Part shown: positions 22,482-35,700 of the stretch, in pieces
How positions within the stretch are numbered: position 1 is the stretch's first letter
Layout of the letters: the number at the start of each line of letters is the position of its first letter
Assembly (NCBI GenBank): GCA_947172415.1
Contig: OX359199.1
Span: 1 to 64,000, forward strand
Length of the DNA stretch: 64,000 nt
Source: Chondrosia reniformis
Taxonomy: Eukaryota; Porifera; Demospongiae; Chondrillida; Chondrillidae
Direction: 5' to 3'
Made by a program: the position numbers and the translations under genes
The notes under the pieces: generated by a model
Databases searched by the model: none
Seen by the model: only the letters and a program-made list of their open reading frames with translations
Told to the model about the DNA's origin: nothing

Positions 22482-24891
22482 TTATGCTGTAATTTGTGAT
22501 GTTATTACCTTTGAATCTGCTTCTGAGCCAGATTTCATCCCTTCTAGGTATGCTCTATGATAGTCACGCACCTTCCTGAAGAACTGCCTGATTAAGTCTG
22601 TATTAACCGCATCCAGGGCATTTGGGACAGTAACCCTCAATCCTGCTAATGTGTAATTACAGTTAGCTCTTGCATACTGCTTTGCTTTTGCCCAACACCT
22701 CTCAATGGGGTTTAATTCAGGATGGAACTGCAAGCAAAAGAGGTGAGGAAGTTAACATATTTGATATATTGAGCATATACATAGACATTGAATGGAGTTA
22801 TGCATGCAATACTCACCTTAGGACAGAATAAACATCTGTGATTTTTTGCCTTTAGGTATGCTTCTACGCTACTGATTTCATTTCTAAAATCTTCAAACTG
22901 CTCCATTCTCTTTACCATATCTTTTTTTGTCATTCCCAGCGTATCCACTCCTCTTTCTCTCAGAACTAGATCTAAGCCTTTGGGAGTTCCATCCTGTAGT
23001 GTCATTTTTTGAGGGGCTCCATTGGGCAGTCTACCATCACGCATTTTTGGCTGACTCCCTCCTGGTTTTACGTTCATCCTGGCAGCTACTAATGCATTCT
23101 TTTCATAGGCTTGGTGACCACTGCTGTGATCAAAAATCCACACCAGATTGTACTTGTCCCTCGGATATTTGAATTCTGCTACCCTAACTGCTTTCCTAAT
23201 GTTGGCCATGAACTTGTCATTGTCCCAGTAGCCATCCCGTTGATGTTCAATTATTTCCCTAGCCTCTTTAGGATAGAAGGCATATAGTCGTCTAGCTGCT
23301 GAATGTTCTTCATCTGTTAATCGGAGATAGCCTGAAAATTCCTCAATAAAATCGCTCACCATAATTCCTTGCCCTTTTCCTTTAGGACGAACTGCTCCAC
23401 TGCCACTGGGATCCACCCATACTCTGGAATGGGCATCATTTGCATTAAATGTGGACTCGTCGTGATATATGAAGACTACATGCTTGGACTTGGAAGTATC
23501 GCCATTATTCCAGGAAGGTATAGCATCTTGACATGTGGGCGGAGGCAAGTGGGAAGCTTCCAAAACCCTAATTTTATTTAAATATAGCATCCTATATTGT
23601 AATACATCATCACGGTCATGCCCATCAGCGTAGCCCTGCTTGTATTGCCTATTTGTGAATCCTAACCTCTTCATGTATCTTAATGCCGTCATTTCTGAAA
23701 TTGTATTTTGAAAAGAACTGGGTAGCTGTAGTGTCGTTAAATAATCATTAGGGTTAACCCTAACCCTAACCAGATTTGGAATTTTTTTGCTGTAAGATTG
23801 AATTTCCTGTCGTGCACCTTTTCCCTGAGCCATTTGACTGACTTTCTTGTAATATCCTCCTGATCAAGTAGTGTGTTACGTCTATACTTCCCTCGTGTAC
23901 TCCTTGAAAATTCACCTTTGTTTTTGCTGAAATCACCAACCCATTTAGAAATTGTTTTCCTGGAGTATCCTAGGGCTTGACCTGTTGTTTCTGCTGCTGT
24001 GGTCTGGTCTGTCTGGTGTGTTTGATGTTCATGACGATACAAGAAAATTCCAAGCATCTTTCGTTCCAAAGTAGGCATCTTTTTGATCCAGTCCTCAATA
24101 GAAACTGTCCAATCATCCACAGAGAAATTATCTTCAGTAGCATTGTCTTCAGTAGTACTGTCAGTTCCTTGTTCTTCGTCACTGTCCTATAAATTATAGC
24201 ATATGTATCATAATCATGTTTATATATGCTAAATATAATCTTTCTAAAGCAGTCTTTATGTGTTTAGCTATGTTTTAAATTGTATGCATGGCATTAAAGT
24301 CCTTTAGAGGATTGTGCTTGTATACATTTAAAGTATAATAAAGCTATTCATAGAGGCAGATCCACGAACAAGAATGAACAAGAAGTCAAGAAGAACAAGA
24401 ACAAGAATGCCAAATGCTTATATGGATCATTTCTATGCATTCATGCATGTATGTGTATAATTTATTTATTGGTGAAATTAATTATTTTAAATATTTGTAC
24501 TAACGTCAAACTCTGATTCCAAATCTGAAGTAGTTAATGGATCATGTGGTAGCAGTAAGCTATCTTCAACTCCCTCTGAAGTAGTTGTCACTGTGCTATT
24601 CTCCTGTGCAGATCTAGAAGTATTTTCTTCACTATTTCCGCTTGCCCTTGATTGAGACGTACTAGTTCCCAATTGTGACTGCCAACGTTTTGAAGACATT
24701 TTAAAGGCTCTATCTGAACGAAATCGTTTTCCACGCCAGGGTTTTTGAGATGAAAGACCAACTAAAACATCTGGCGAGGAATTAGACTCTTTGCCTCCTT
24801 GATTTGAAAGAATATCGGGTGAATTCGTCGAGATCGAAGCTTCGATTTGACGATCGCCGACATTTCTTCGTTCCTCGGGGGTATTAGACAT
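22482..24891 (-). pseudogene. IS630/Tc1-mariner-like DDE transposase, frameshifted
   Basis: Exon 1 is 24891-24505 (129 codons, Ser-rich, low complexity), followed by a phase-0 intron. Exon 2 is 24186-22817 and exon 3 is 22727-22482. Exon 2 starts with a helix-turn-helix-like stretch (ALGYSRKTISKWVGDF) and then a second DNA-binding block. The DDE fold follows with FIYHDESTFNAND (first Asp), LVWIFDHSSGHQ (second Asp) and, at the exon 3 start, FHPELNPIERCW (Glu). This arrangement is typical of IS630/Tc1-mariner relatives carrying an HDES motif, also seen in fungi. The frame breaks once, at 23750-23766, where a 17-bp telomere-like insertion shifts it; everything else reads through. The copy is therefore probably inactive in its present form. 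The element's own TIRs were not identified. Confidence 0.72.
23750..23766. repeat. 17-bp telomere-like insertion in transposase frame
   Basis: AGGGTTAACCCTAACCC: a head-to-head pair of telomere-type units. Removing exactly these 17 bases restores a continuous transposase frame through IWL-NDYLTT. Confidence 0.7.
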
Positions 24892-25401
24892 TCTTTAAGC
24901 TTTAAAATAGCTTTAAAAAACTTTAAAAATATCGTTATACTCTCAAACAAAGCGTGGTGTGCTTTGCAGGCTTGCGTATAACAAAAAAGCCAATGTTTGT
25001 GGGTGTAATCGATTTTTATAGGAGGCGTCCATGTTAGTGACCATAGAAACTCGCGATGAATGTGCGTGTTACCTAGCTTGTGGTCTCATTAAGTATGCAA
25101 ATGTGACCAAATGAACTAATTTGATTGGTCAAAAATATTTTGTTCGTATATTTGATCGTATCTCAGTTTCTGAATTGAATATTTAAAATCCGAAACGAGC
25201 ATTGACGAGCCCATGAAATTCTCTATATTTTGGTATATAACAAAGCCAGCGTTACGGCAACATTGCGTGAGTTTTTTAATCGAAATATTTGGGAACTTTA
25301 TGATGATTTGCACTATACAAATTTTAAGTATTATCAAGCTTATAATGTTGTTTATTAAATGCGACTTTATACAGTGACTCCTTAAAATGATAAAAATTGC
25401 C
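24892..25401. other. AT-rich spacer
   Basis: No supported gene. It may include the unrecognised right end of the DDE element. Confidence 0.4.
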
Positions 25402-25417
25402 CCCTAACCCTAACCCT
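25402..25417. repeat. Interstitial telomeric tract (CCCTAA)
   Basis: Two and a half CCCTAA units. It faces the TTAGGG tract at 25521 across about 100 bp. Confidence 0.85.
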
Positions 25418-25520
25418 TTAGGTTGAATAGGTGTGAAAATGTCATTAATTGTGAAAAAACCATTGGGAAGCTCCGGAAATGACCTCAGGAACATTTTTGA
25501 AAATAAATGTTTTTGGAAAA

Positions 25521-25572
25521 TTAGGGTTAGGATTAGGGTTAGGGTTAGGGTTAGGGTTAGGGTTAGGGTTAC
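25521..25572. repeat. Interstitial telomeric tract (TTAGGG)
   Basis: About eight TTAGGG units with one GATTAGGG variant. This is the vertebrate-type telomere sequence used by most animals. It is interstitial here. Confidence 0.92.
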
Positions 25573-25799
25573 AGGGATGTCCCCGAGGGGTCATAGTGTC
25601 AAATCCTAATAAATTATGTATCATCGGATAGCACTCTTCAAGATCTATCTTCTAACCTAAAAAAACCTAAAAAAGTTAATTGGTTTTCGAGATAATCGAG
25701 AAAAAACAATCAACTTTTTCAATGCTTTTATCCAATACGAAACCATATAATTCACTTATTTATGAATTGTAGTCCTTAAATTTAAGGAACTTTTTCGAG

Positions 25800-26400
25800 A
25801 CCACGCCCACTAATTTAATTCGATCAATTAGCGTTGAACGTAAGCCCCGCCCCTAATCAGTTCCGGAAAACCCGCCCACTAATTAGTTTCCATCAATTAG
25901 TTTAGAAGGTAAGCCCCGCCCCCTAATTAGTTTCGTAAAACCCGCTCACTAATTAGTTTCAATCAATAGCTAAGGACGTAATCCCTGCCCCTTAATTATA
26001 TTCAGAAAACCCGCCAATTAGTTTCGGAGAACCCGCCCACTGATTAATTTCAATCAATTAGCTTAGAACGTAAGCCTCACCCACTAATCTGTTTCGGAAA
26101 ACCCACCCACTAATTAGTTTCAATCAATTAGCTAAGAACCTAATCCCCGCCCCTTAATTAGTTTCGGAGAAACCGCCCACTAATTAGTTTCAATCAATAA
26201 GCTAAGAACATAATCCCGGCCCCTTAATTAGATTCGGAAAACCCACCCTCTAATTAGTTTCAATCAATTAGCTTAGAACGTAAGCCCCACCCCCTTATTA
26301 GTTTCGGAGAACCCGCCTACTAATTAGTTTCCATCAATTAGCTTAGAACGTAAGCCTCACCCCCTAATTAGTGCCGGAGGACCCGCCCACTAATTAAGAT
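25800..26400. repeat. 70-bp satellite, about nine copies
   Basis: Diverged tandem units of about 70 bp alternating a GC-rich CCCGCCCACTAATTAG block and an AT-rich CAATCAATTAGCTTAGAA block. Consecutive CCCGCCCAC-type cores fall near 25871, 25941, 26101, 26171, 26241, 26311 and 26381. Confidence 0.85.
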
Positions 26401-26929
26401 TATCCTCGCTCTTATAGAATTAGTTCAGTCACACCCATTAAGTCTCTATTTGTATATATAACTATTACCTTTTATATAGTTTTATATATAGTTTCAAGTT
26501 TTATCAATTAATTTTATTATTTATTTACTTATATTTCCTTTAAATTTTAAAATTTTTATTATTTTACATTATATTTTAATATTTACTATCCTATTATATC
26601 AGAATATCACTTAAAATATATAAAGAATAGGGCAAAACCAGTCAACATTCACATCAGTGAGCAAGATAGAAGAAATGGAGATAGACCTGGACTAAGCCTA
26701 ATTGTACGTATAACAACAGAACAATTATTACAGTAACTAAGTAAAGTCCATATATATATATAATACAAAGGATTGGCAGAGTTGTCCTTAGGATTTGGTA
26801 ATACATATAGTCTAGGGTTGCGCTATCTGGAAGGGTTGTGGTTGGGGCCTTAGGGTTTTTGGTCCAGGCTAGGATCATCGTTAGTGGGCAGACAAGGGTT
26901 GTCCAAAGATGTGAGAAGGGATGAGCTAC
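26401..26929. other. AT-rich spacer
   Basis: No coding exon seen. An AT-rich run (26440-26620) is followed by unremarkable sequence. Confidence 0.5.
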
Positions 26930-27020
26930 AGCGTTAGGGTTAGTGACAGCGTTAGGGTTAGTGACAGCATTAGGTTTAGTGACAGCGTTAGGGTTAGTGT
27001 TAGGGTTAGGGTTAGGTGCT
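26930..27020. repeat. 18-bp telomere-derived repeat
   Basis: Four units of GTGACAGCGTTAGGGTTA type grading into pure TTAGGG at 27000-27016. A minus-strand open frame through it (Asn/Pro/Thr/Ala repeats) is a shadow. Confidence 0.85.
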
Positions 27021-27124
27021 TGTCCGTCCATACATTAGAATAGGGAAATGTAGCTGAAATGGCCCACTAAAGGAGCTTCCCTGCAAACGACCAAAGGCAA
27101 TATTTGAAAACATATATCCATATA

Positions 27125-27620
27125 CAGTGGAACTTCACAAATGCGACTACCTATGGGACCACATTTTTTGGTCTTAATTTTGAGGTGGTCCTAATTCTGA
27201 AATTATTACGTACACATAGGAAATATCTGTCAACAAAATGGCGGACGCTTGGCTGGCTTTCGTTTCCTACCTTAAAAATAAGCTTTTTTTTCCTTAACGT
27301 CGAGCATTAAACCAGCAAAAGGGATTTAGAAAGCACTTTTACTAAGGTAAAGCTTGCACAAACGTTTTCTATGCGATATGGCATTGGCGACGACCGGAAC
27401 TCAAACTTTCTTTTCACACCTGGTCGTTATACCGAGGTTATTTGCCGGTTATTTTAATAATATCAGTCCGAAAATAGTGGTCGTAAAAGTGAGGTGGTCG
27501 CTTTTCTGAACACCTAAAGTACAGCGCAATATACAAGAATTACTCGGGACCAAAAAATGTGTTGCAATTTTGAGGTGGTCTTAATACTGCATGAGGTGGT
27601 CGTTAAGCGAGGTTCCACTG
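27125..27620. mobile_element. 496-bp pogo/Tc1-mariner-type MITE
   Basis: Terminal inverted repeats start CAGTGGAAC on both ends (right end read on minus: CAGTGGAACCTCGCTTAACG). It is flanked by TA on each side, the canonical Tc1-mariner/pogo target duplication. Internal GAGGTGGTC motifs recur. There is no coding capacity, so it is non-autonomous. Confidence 0.85.
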
Positions 27621-27946
27621 TACATTTTATATATATGTATAATGAGCGCACAATTCTTATCGGGTTGTATGTCATAGTTCGTTATTAATTTCTTTGAAAA
27701 CGACCGATGAGATCATTCTCTATAGTTATAGAGCTCTTCTGCAAATGATTATTTAGTATATATATACGGGCTTCCGTTTAGTAATCTCAATTATCTATTT
27801 ATACCCGTAGTTTAAGTGCTGATAATCGGCGGCCGATAATTTGCAGTTTACACTATAGAGCAGTTTCATGTGATGTCACAAGTCATGTGAAAATTGTCTT
27901 CGGCCATGTTGGTGTACAGCTGAACAGTATTATCGTCGGAGCGAAT

Positions 27947-28102
27947 ATGGTGTTATACGTAATGATCGGCTGTTCCAAGCGTTCTGGTCGCGATAAGGAC
28001 GTATCCTTCTACAGAATTCCCTCGGTACTGACGCACTTGGGCAAGAAGGACTACGAGTTGAGCAAACGGCAAAGGGATGGATTCCTACAATTAAGTAATT
28101 AA
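27947..28102 (+). pseudogene. THAP zinc-finger fragment
   Basis: About 50 residues resemble a THAP domain: GCSKRSGRDKDVSFYRIP followed by ELSKRQRDGFL. The first zinc-binding Cys expected at the N-terminus is Tyr (LYVMIGC), and the frame ends before the conserved Trp and the C-x2-H half. It is a single decayed exon from a THAP gene or a THAP-bearing transposon. Confidence 0.65.
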
Positions 28103-28441
28103 GCAACTAAGTAATTTGCTCTCTACCTAAATTCATATTGTTGCTGCTTGTTATTGTTACCTACTACAAGTGTTTGTTAGAGATATTTGTTTGTTTTGGC
28201 AAGTCCATAACTAGTTAGTCTTGTCTAATGTACATCAGTCTCTTGTAAATAATTGTAATATATAGTGCGTGTTATATGGGTAGGTACATGGGTAGGTCAT
28301 AATATTTGAGGTATATAGTCTAAGAGTTATTACCTTACACACCTAACTACGTACGGGTGTAAAAATTAAAAATTCATACTACTTATATATACACATAATG
28401 ATAGATATTCACTATTTCAGTTTATGTATAAGTATGTATAA

Positions 28442-28609
28442 GCTGACCCAACCTGTGTGGCTGGCTACTACTTGATCTCTCAAAATGGTGGGGACCCTGT
28501 TCTGACGTACTGTAAGAACCACCTCTGTGAGTTGACTGGTCCATGGAAGAGAGTGGCTCACTTCGACAGACATGGATGGTTTCATAAGAATGTACTTCTG
28601 ATGATATAG
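28442..28609 (+). pseudogene. Fragment of a secreted fibrinogen-C/GPGGW-like domain
   Basis: A 55-codon open stretch reading TCVAGYYLISQNGGDP, TYCKNHLCELTGPWKRVAHFD. The GYY...YC..C..GPW.RVA pattern is that of short Cys-rich, fibrinogen-related segments of extracellular proteins. No flanking exons are seen and it stops soon after. Assignment is by pattern only. Confidence 0.4.
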
Positions 28610-29274
28610 AAGTCAGGTGGCGTTGTAATCATCCTCGTAAAGCAGATGTTCTGACTGACCTAGTTTATAGTTTATGAAGGTTGGAATTACCAGAAACACC
28701 TGTCAAGCTAAGTAAAAAAGAAGAAAACTATAAGGAGAAATCTTTTCTATCCTCATCCAAAGTGCTCTCACTAGATTTATTTCCCTATAGAGCAGTTTAG
28801 TAAGACACTAAATCACTGGCCTCTACTGGTGGTACATGCAGTGTCTGATGGTCCTTCAGGACATCCTGCAAACGAATCCCGGCCATTTATCAAGGCGATC
28901 TTCTCTCTGTACCTAGTCTTAGCTGTAGGTAGTCCGCGGCGCTGTCAGCTGTGCTCCAACATGGCCGACAGGTCTACGCTTACGTCATTACGATCACGTA
29001 TGAAAAAGCTCTATACTTAAATAGAAATGTATTTCCAAAACTCTAGCTCCTTGTATAATCAGTGGAGCATTTAAATATATAATTTCCTGACTGGATGCAG
29101 AAGGAGTGGGAGCAGTGTTGGTGTAAACCAGGCTGCGTATGTAGGGGATGAATAAAGTTATTTGCTTGGGCCATTTTGTAGGCCGAACCGATAGGCCGCC
29201 CACGCGAATAGGATGATAGCGAGACAACAGTGATTAATCGATGGACTGACTGGTCAGGTGATAAACAATGCAAG
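28610..29274. other. Spacer and INSIG 5' region
   Basis: No other gene seen. GC-rich, promoter-like sequence begins near 28930, and an in-frame GTG precedes the INSIG ATG without changing the call. Confidence 0.45.
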
Positions 29275-30472
29275 ATGGAGTTTCTACGGAAGTCTCCGGT
29301 TGTGAGAAAAGTGTTCGTTCTGTATAACATTGGAGTGCTTTTTGCCTTAATTAATCTCTTTCAAATTCAGAGACCTTTTGTTGCATCAGAGTTTTGGGAA
29401 AAGTTATTCAGTTGGACGATTCTCCTCGTGCCTGGTAGCGGAGTGGTGGCCGCACTCATTGGTATATTGTTTCCGTACGTCGACCAGGCATTCGGTGTCC
29501 TGCCCAAACTACGAGCTGAATGGAACGCCTTACGATGTGTGTCGATATTTGTGGGAATAAATCAGGCCTGCACTGTATCCTTAAAATTTTGTTTTATATT
29601 CACCCATACATCCATCCATCCATCCATCCATCCATACATCCATCCATCCACCCATCCAGGCATCCATCCTTCCTTCCATCCACCCATCCAGGCATCCATC
29701 CTTCCTTCCATCCATCCATCCAGGCATCCATACATCCATCCATCCATCCATCCATTCATCCTTCCATCCATCCATCCATCCATCCATCCATCCATCCATC
29801 CATCCATCCATCCATCCATCCATCCATCCATCCATCCATCCATCCATCCATCCATCCATCCATCCATCCATCCATCCATCCATCCATCCTTCCATCCATC
29901 CATCCATCCATCCATCCATTAGTGACAGCCCTTAATGATTTTTCACTAGAAAATCATATTTGACAATGATCTGGAGTTGGCTCTGACACTTTCAGGTCTT
30001 TCAATTGGTTTGTGGTACATGTTTGATCGCTCACTGGTTGGCTTCATTGTCGGGTTCATCTTGTCATTTGCTGGTACTGTTTTGTCAGATGTGTATGGAG
30101 CCTATGGACCTCTCAGTGCCTACTCCTCACTCTCAGAAATGGGCTTCATGTATTATATGCGACTTGGCTGTATATTCTTTTCTGGCAGCATAACATTTGG
30201 ACACATTGGAAGGCAACTGTCACATGTAAGTGAATCTTGGTTAGTATCGATAAGTGGCAGGTTAACCCTTTAAACTGCACAGGTGGCAGGTTAACCCTTT
30301 ACACTGCACATCAGGTGGCAGGTTAACCCTTTACACTGCACATCAGGTGGCAGGTTAACCCTTTACAAAGGGCCTGTTACATCTTAATGTACAAAAGCTG
30401 TATGTTTTACATGTGCCATTCTTTTCACGTTTCCAGGATCCTGTATTTCGGGAAAAGGAACATAAAGAATGA
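29275..30472 (+). CDS. INSIG: INSIG, ER sterol-sensing regulator
   Basis: Three exons (29275-29574, 29950-30225, 30437-30472) give 203 aa, close to vertebrate INSIG2 (225 aa). INSIG is a six-pass ER membrane protein that holds SCAP-SREBP in the ER and links HMG-CoA reductase to its ubiquitin ligase when sterols are high. Family marks: [20 protein letters not shown] (TM1), [36 protein letters not shown], and [17 protein letters not shown] near the end. The tail [11 protein letters not shown] is short and charged, as in the family. ATG 29275 is chosen because it aligns with the start of TM1. Intron 1 is filled by a TCCA tetranucleotide array and intron 2 starts with a 32-bp minisatellite. RUVBL2 begins only 66 bp downstream. 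Confidence 0.9.
29600..29920. repeat. TCCA/CATC tetranucleotide array in INSIG intron 1
   Basis: About 80 tetranucleotide units with local TCCT variants. Open frames on both strands (His-Pro-Ser-Ile or Met-Asp-Gly-Trp repeats) are shadows. Confidence 0.97.
30247..30362. repeat. 32-bp minisatellite in INSIG intron 2
   Basis: Four units of GGTGGCAGGTTAACCCTTTA plus CACTGCACATCA, starting about 20 bp after the splice donor. Confidence 0.9.
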
Positions 30473-30538
30473 ATTTTAATTGATTTACTGTATATTTTGA
30501 TCCCTTCACAAGTAAAATCTGTTACGTAATATCAAAAC

Positions 30539-32539
<2,001 letters not shown>

Positions 32540-32725
32540 AATGAGCGGAACCTATAGCAAACTTGTGTAGGAGTTATAGTCTTAATGTATTCATTGTAGC
32601 CATTTTCCGTTAACTTACGTGTTCCGTTCCGGTTACTGTTAACGCCTGTGAGGGGGGTTGCCGAAAAGTGGATTCCTGTGGTGTATTGTTCTCGTTGACA
32701 TAGTTCAGCCGTACTTTGCTGTTGA

Positions 32726-35700
32726 ATGAGGGTCTCCGTGGCCTTTCACACAGTCACGGTACTAGTGCCGTGCGGAGACGGGACTTGTACAGTTGCAGAA
32801 CTCATTGAAAAAGCAGTGACGAGATATAAAAATTGTGTTGGCAAGGTAAACCATACATCTGCTCCGACTGAATTAAGTTAATTAACCCATTAATTCGAAT
32901 TGGTTTCTCGTCTTGCGTATAGCCGGCAGATCACGAAATTAAAGTAAAGAATCTCCGTTTGGCCAACGGTAGCGGATATATTGACAACGAAGATCAAGTC
33001 GCCGATGTCCTGGACGACAAGGAATTAGTGAGTCTTACAAGTGATGTTCATATGCACTCAACAGAGGAAAGGCGAGGGCCAAGTGCCGGGGGTCGGTAGG
33101 GTGAGGGCCGGGGGTCGGTAGGGTGAGTGCCGGGGGTCGGTAGGGTGAGGGCCGGGGGTCGGTAGGGTGAGGGCCGGGGGTCGGTAGGGTGAGGGCCGGG
33201 GGTCGGTAGGGTGACATGCATGTATTGTTGTCAAGTAAAGTGCAGTTTCAAGTGGAAATATAACATTACACCTGAGGTACCTTTTAAGACCTGCTAGTAG
33301 GTTTTGACTTGTAAAGTTGGAAGGTGGCACCTTGTTGAACTGACATTACATGTGTTCCATTAGCACTATCAAATTTAGGCAGTTTGTTGCATCATATCAT
33401 TATCAACTATTTTTGTTGTTGAACATTCTATCAAATTGAACTGTGATTGTATATACTAAAGGACCCTCTCTGTATACTAAAGGACCCTCTCTGTATACTA
33501 AAGGACCCTCTCTGTATACTAAAGGCCCGTCTCTGTATACTAAAGGCCCGTCTCTGTATACTAAAGGCCTGTCTCTGTATACTAAAGGCCTGTCTCTGTA
33601 TACTAAAGGCCCGTCTCTGTATACTAAAGGCCCGTCTCTGTATACTAGAGATGGTCATTTATGAATGCTTATTCAGTTACATTTGAGGAGGATCCAACAC
33701 TTGTCCATTGTAGGTTATCGTCATGGTAACACCTCTTATTTGAAACAGTATACACATCTGTGTTGTTATACAAAGTCCTTTGAATTTCTTTTAGTGACCG
33801 CCTCCATTTTATTAGGTCATAGCAGACTTTGAAGAGCCTGGGGTATTTGACACTTCCAGTATTACATCATATGACTCTGTACCCAACTTTGGTAGTCATG
33901 GTAACCCAACTGGAATTCCAGGGACTGCTCCCTCCCTGACAAGCAACGACAATGACGATCCTGTCCTAGACCGACCCACTCTGTGGGAGGAAGCCAATCT
34001 GGGTCGGAGGAGATGGAGTGGGTCACAAACAACTGACAGTGAGAACCGCCTCCCCTCCCCTAGCAGAGAGTCCCTCCCACTGGACCTGACTAGTCTGTAC
34101 TCGGGCAGAAAAGACTTTGACCCCACTTTCATGAAGGTCCGGGGTGCGGCCGGGGGAGGGGGGAGGATGGACCCGGGGAGCATGCGGAGCAGATACCCTG
34201 GACCCTCTAGGAGAGATATTTTGACCAAGAGGTCCAGACCTAGTTGGGGCAGTGGTATGAATGACAGCCCAACTCACGATCCCAGCCTCATAAAGACGTT
34301 TGGCAGGTCTCCACTGATACCACGATCGGGAGGCATATACAGACCACGCAGTCACGACTTTTTGGACATGGATCCTGATTCTGATCTCTTCAACAGCCAC
34401 CTACCAGACAGCTACTACCTCTCCCAGCCATCCTTCTCCGCTGTCAGCTATGAGCATTCCTCAAGGGCCAACGGCCCCTCCGGGTTCTCCCTCTCCCAGC
34501 CTACCGGGAGACATGTCTCATTTCTAGACCGCCCACTGGAGCTAGGTCCTCGTGACAAGCATGACAGACCTAGCTCCTCCCATGCAGGGGGCGGGTCCTC
34601 CATGATCCCCCTGAGAGAAGAGCCTGGGGAACTACGCTCTTCAGAGGACGAAGTGAAGAAGCTGGATGAGGAGGCCCGTGTGAGCGAGACAGAGTCCACC
34701 GTCAGTGACAAGGAGTATGGAGGATTCTCCCGTAGCAACAGGAAGAGCATTCGTGATGGAGCAGTGGCTGAGCAGTGGGAGAGGGCAGTGGAAGAGGGCG
34801 CCCTGGTGAGTTGCTGTGGTCATGTGACCAGTCACATGACTAGCAAGTGTACTTTGTTCTGTTAAGACGTACATGCTTTGCTGTGAAGTGTAAAGTGTAA
34901 AAGTGTGTTTTGAGAGAAATATGTTGTTTTGTAGTTAACAGTATTTTTCATAACTGTTCCTTTTGAAGTTGACTAGTGGTTGTCATGGTAACTGTCTGTA
35001 GGATGGTCATGACTCTGAGTTGACTGTTAATGAAGATAGTGACCACAGTTTTGTGGTAGATGCACTTGCCATGGACCACCCCTCCTCCCAGACATCTGAT
35101 TATGCAACACTGCGACCCTCAGATCCATCCCTCACTTTCACACCAGATTTTCAAGGTGCCAGCCAGTTGTCTTCAGATGTACCTTCTGACGTCAATACTG
35201 ACATTGTGCAATCCCTTGGCAGAATTGAGTCACATGAGGAGAAAAACAGTCCCTTGAACACCTTAGCCGATGTAGTATCTCCTTCTAGTGAGTTAGTACA
35301 TCTCTAGTGAATTAGTACATCTCTAGTGAATTAGTACATCTCTAGTGAATTAGTACATCTCTAGTGAATTAGTACATCTCTAGTGAGTTAGTACATCTCT
35401 AGTGAATTAGTACATCTCTAGTGAGTTAGTACATCTCTAGTGAGTTAGTACATCTCTAGTGAATTAGTACATCTCTAGTGAATTAGTACATCTCTAGTGA
35501 GTTAGTACATCTCTAGTGAGTTAGTACATCTCTAGTGAGTTGGTACATCTCTAGTGAATTAGTACATCTCTAGTGAATTAGTACATCTCTAGTGAGTTAG
35601 TACATCTCTAGTGAGTTAGTACATCTCTAGTGAATTGGTACATCTCTAGTGAATTAGTACATCTCTAGTGAGTTGGTACATCTCTAGTGAATTAGTACAT

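Noticed and set aside
27852-28800. Possible element bounded by two copies of TATAGAGCAGTTT
   Set aside because: The copies are direct, not inverted, short, and without matching flanks, so no transposon call is justified.
28829-29020. 63-codon open frame upstream of INSIG
   Set aside because: No ATG in a good context, no domain, and it lies in promoter-like GC-rich sequence.
29562-29963. Open frames encoding Met-Asp-Gly-Trp or His-Pro-Ser-Ile repeats
   Set aside because: They are shadows of the TCCA tetranucleotide array within INSIG intron 1.
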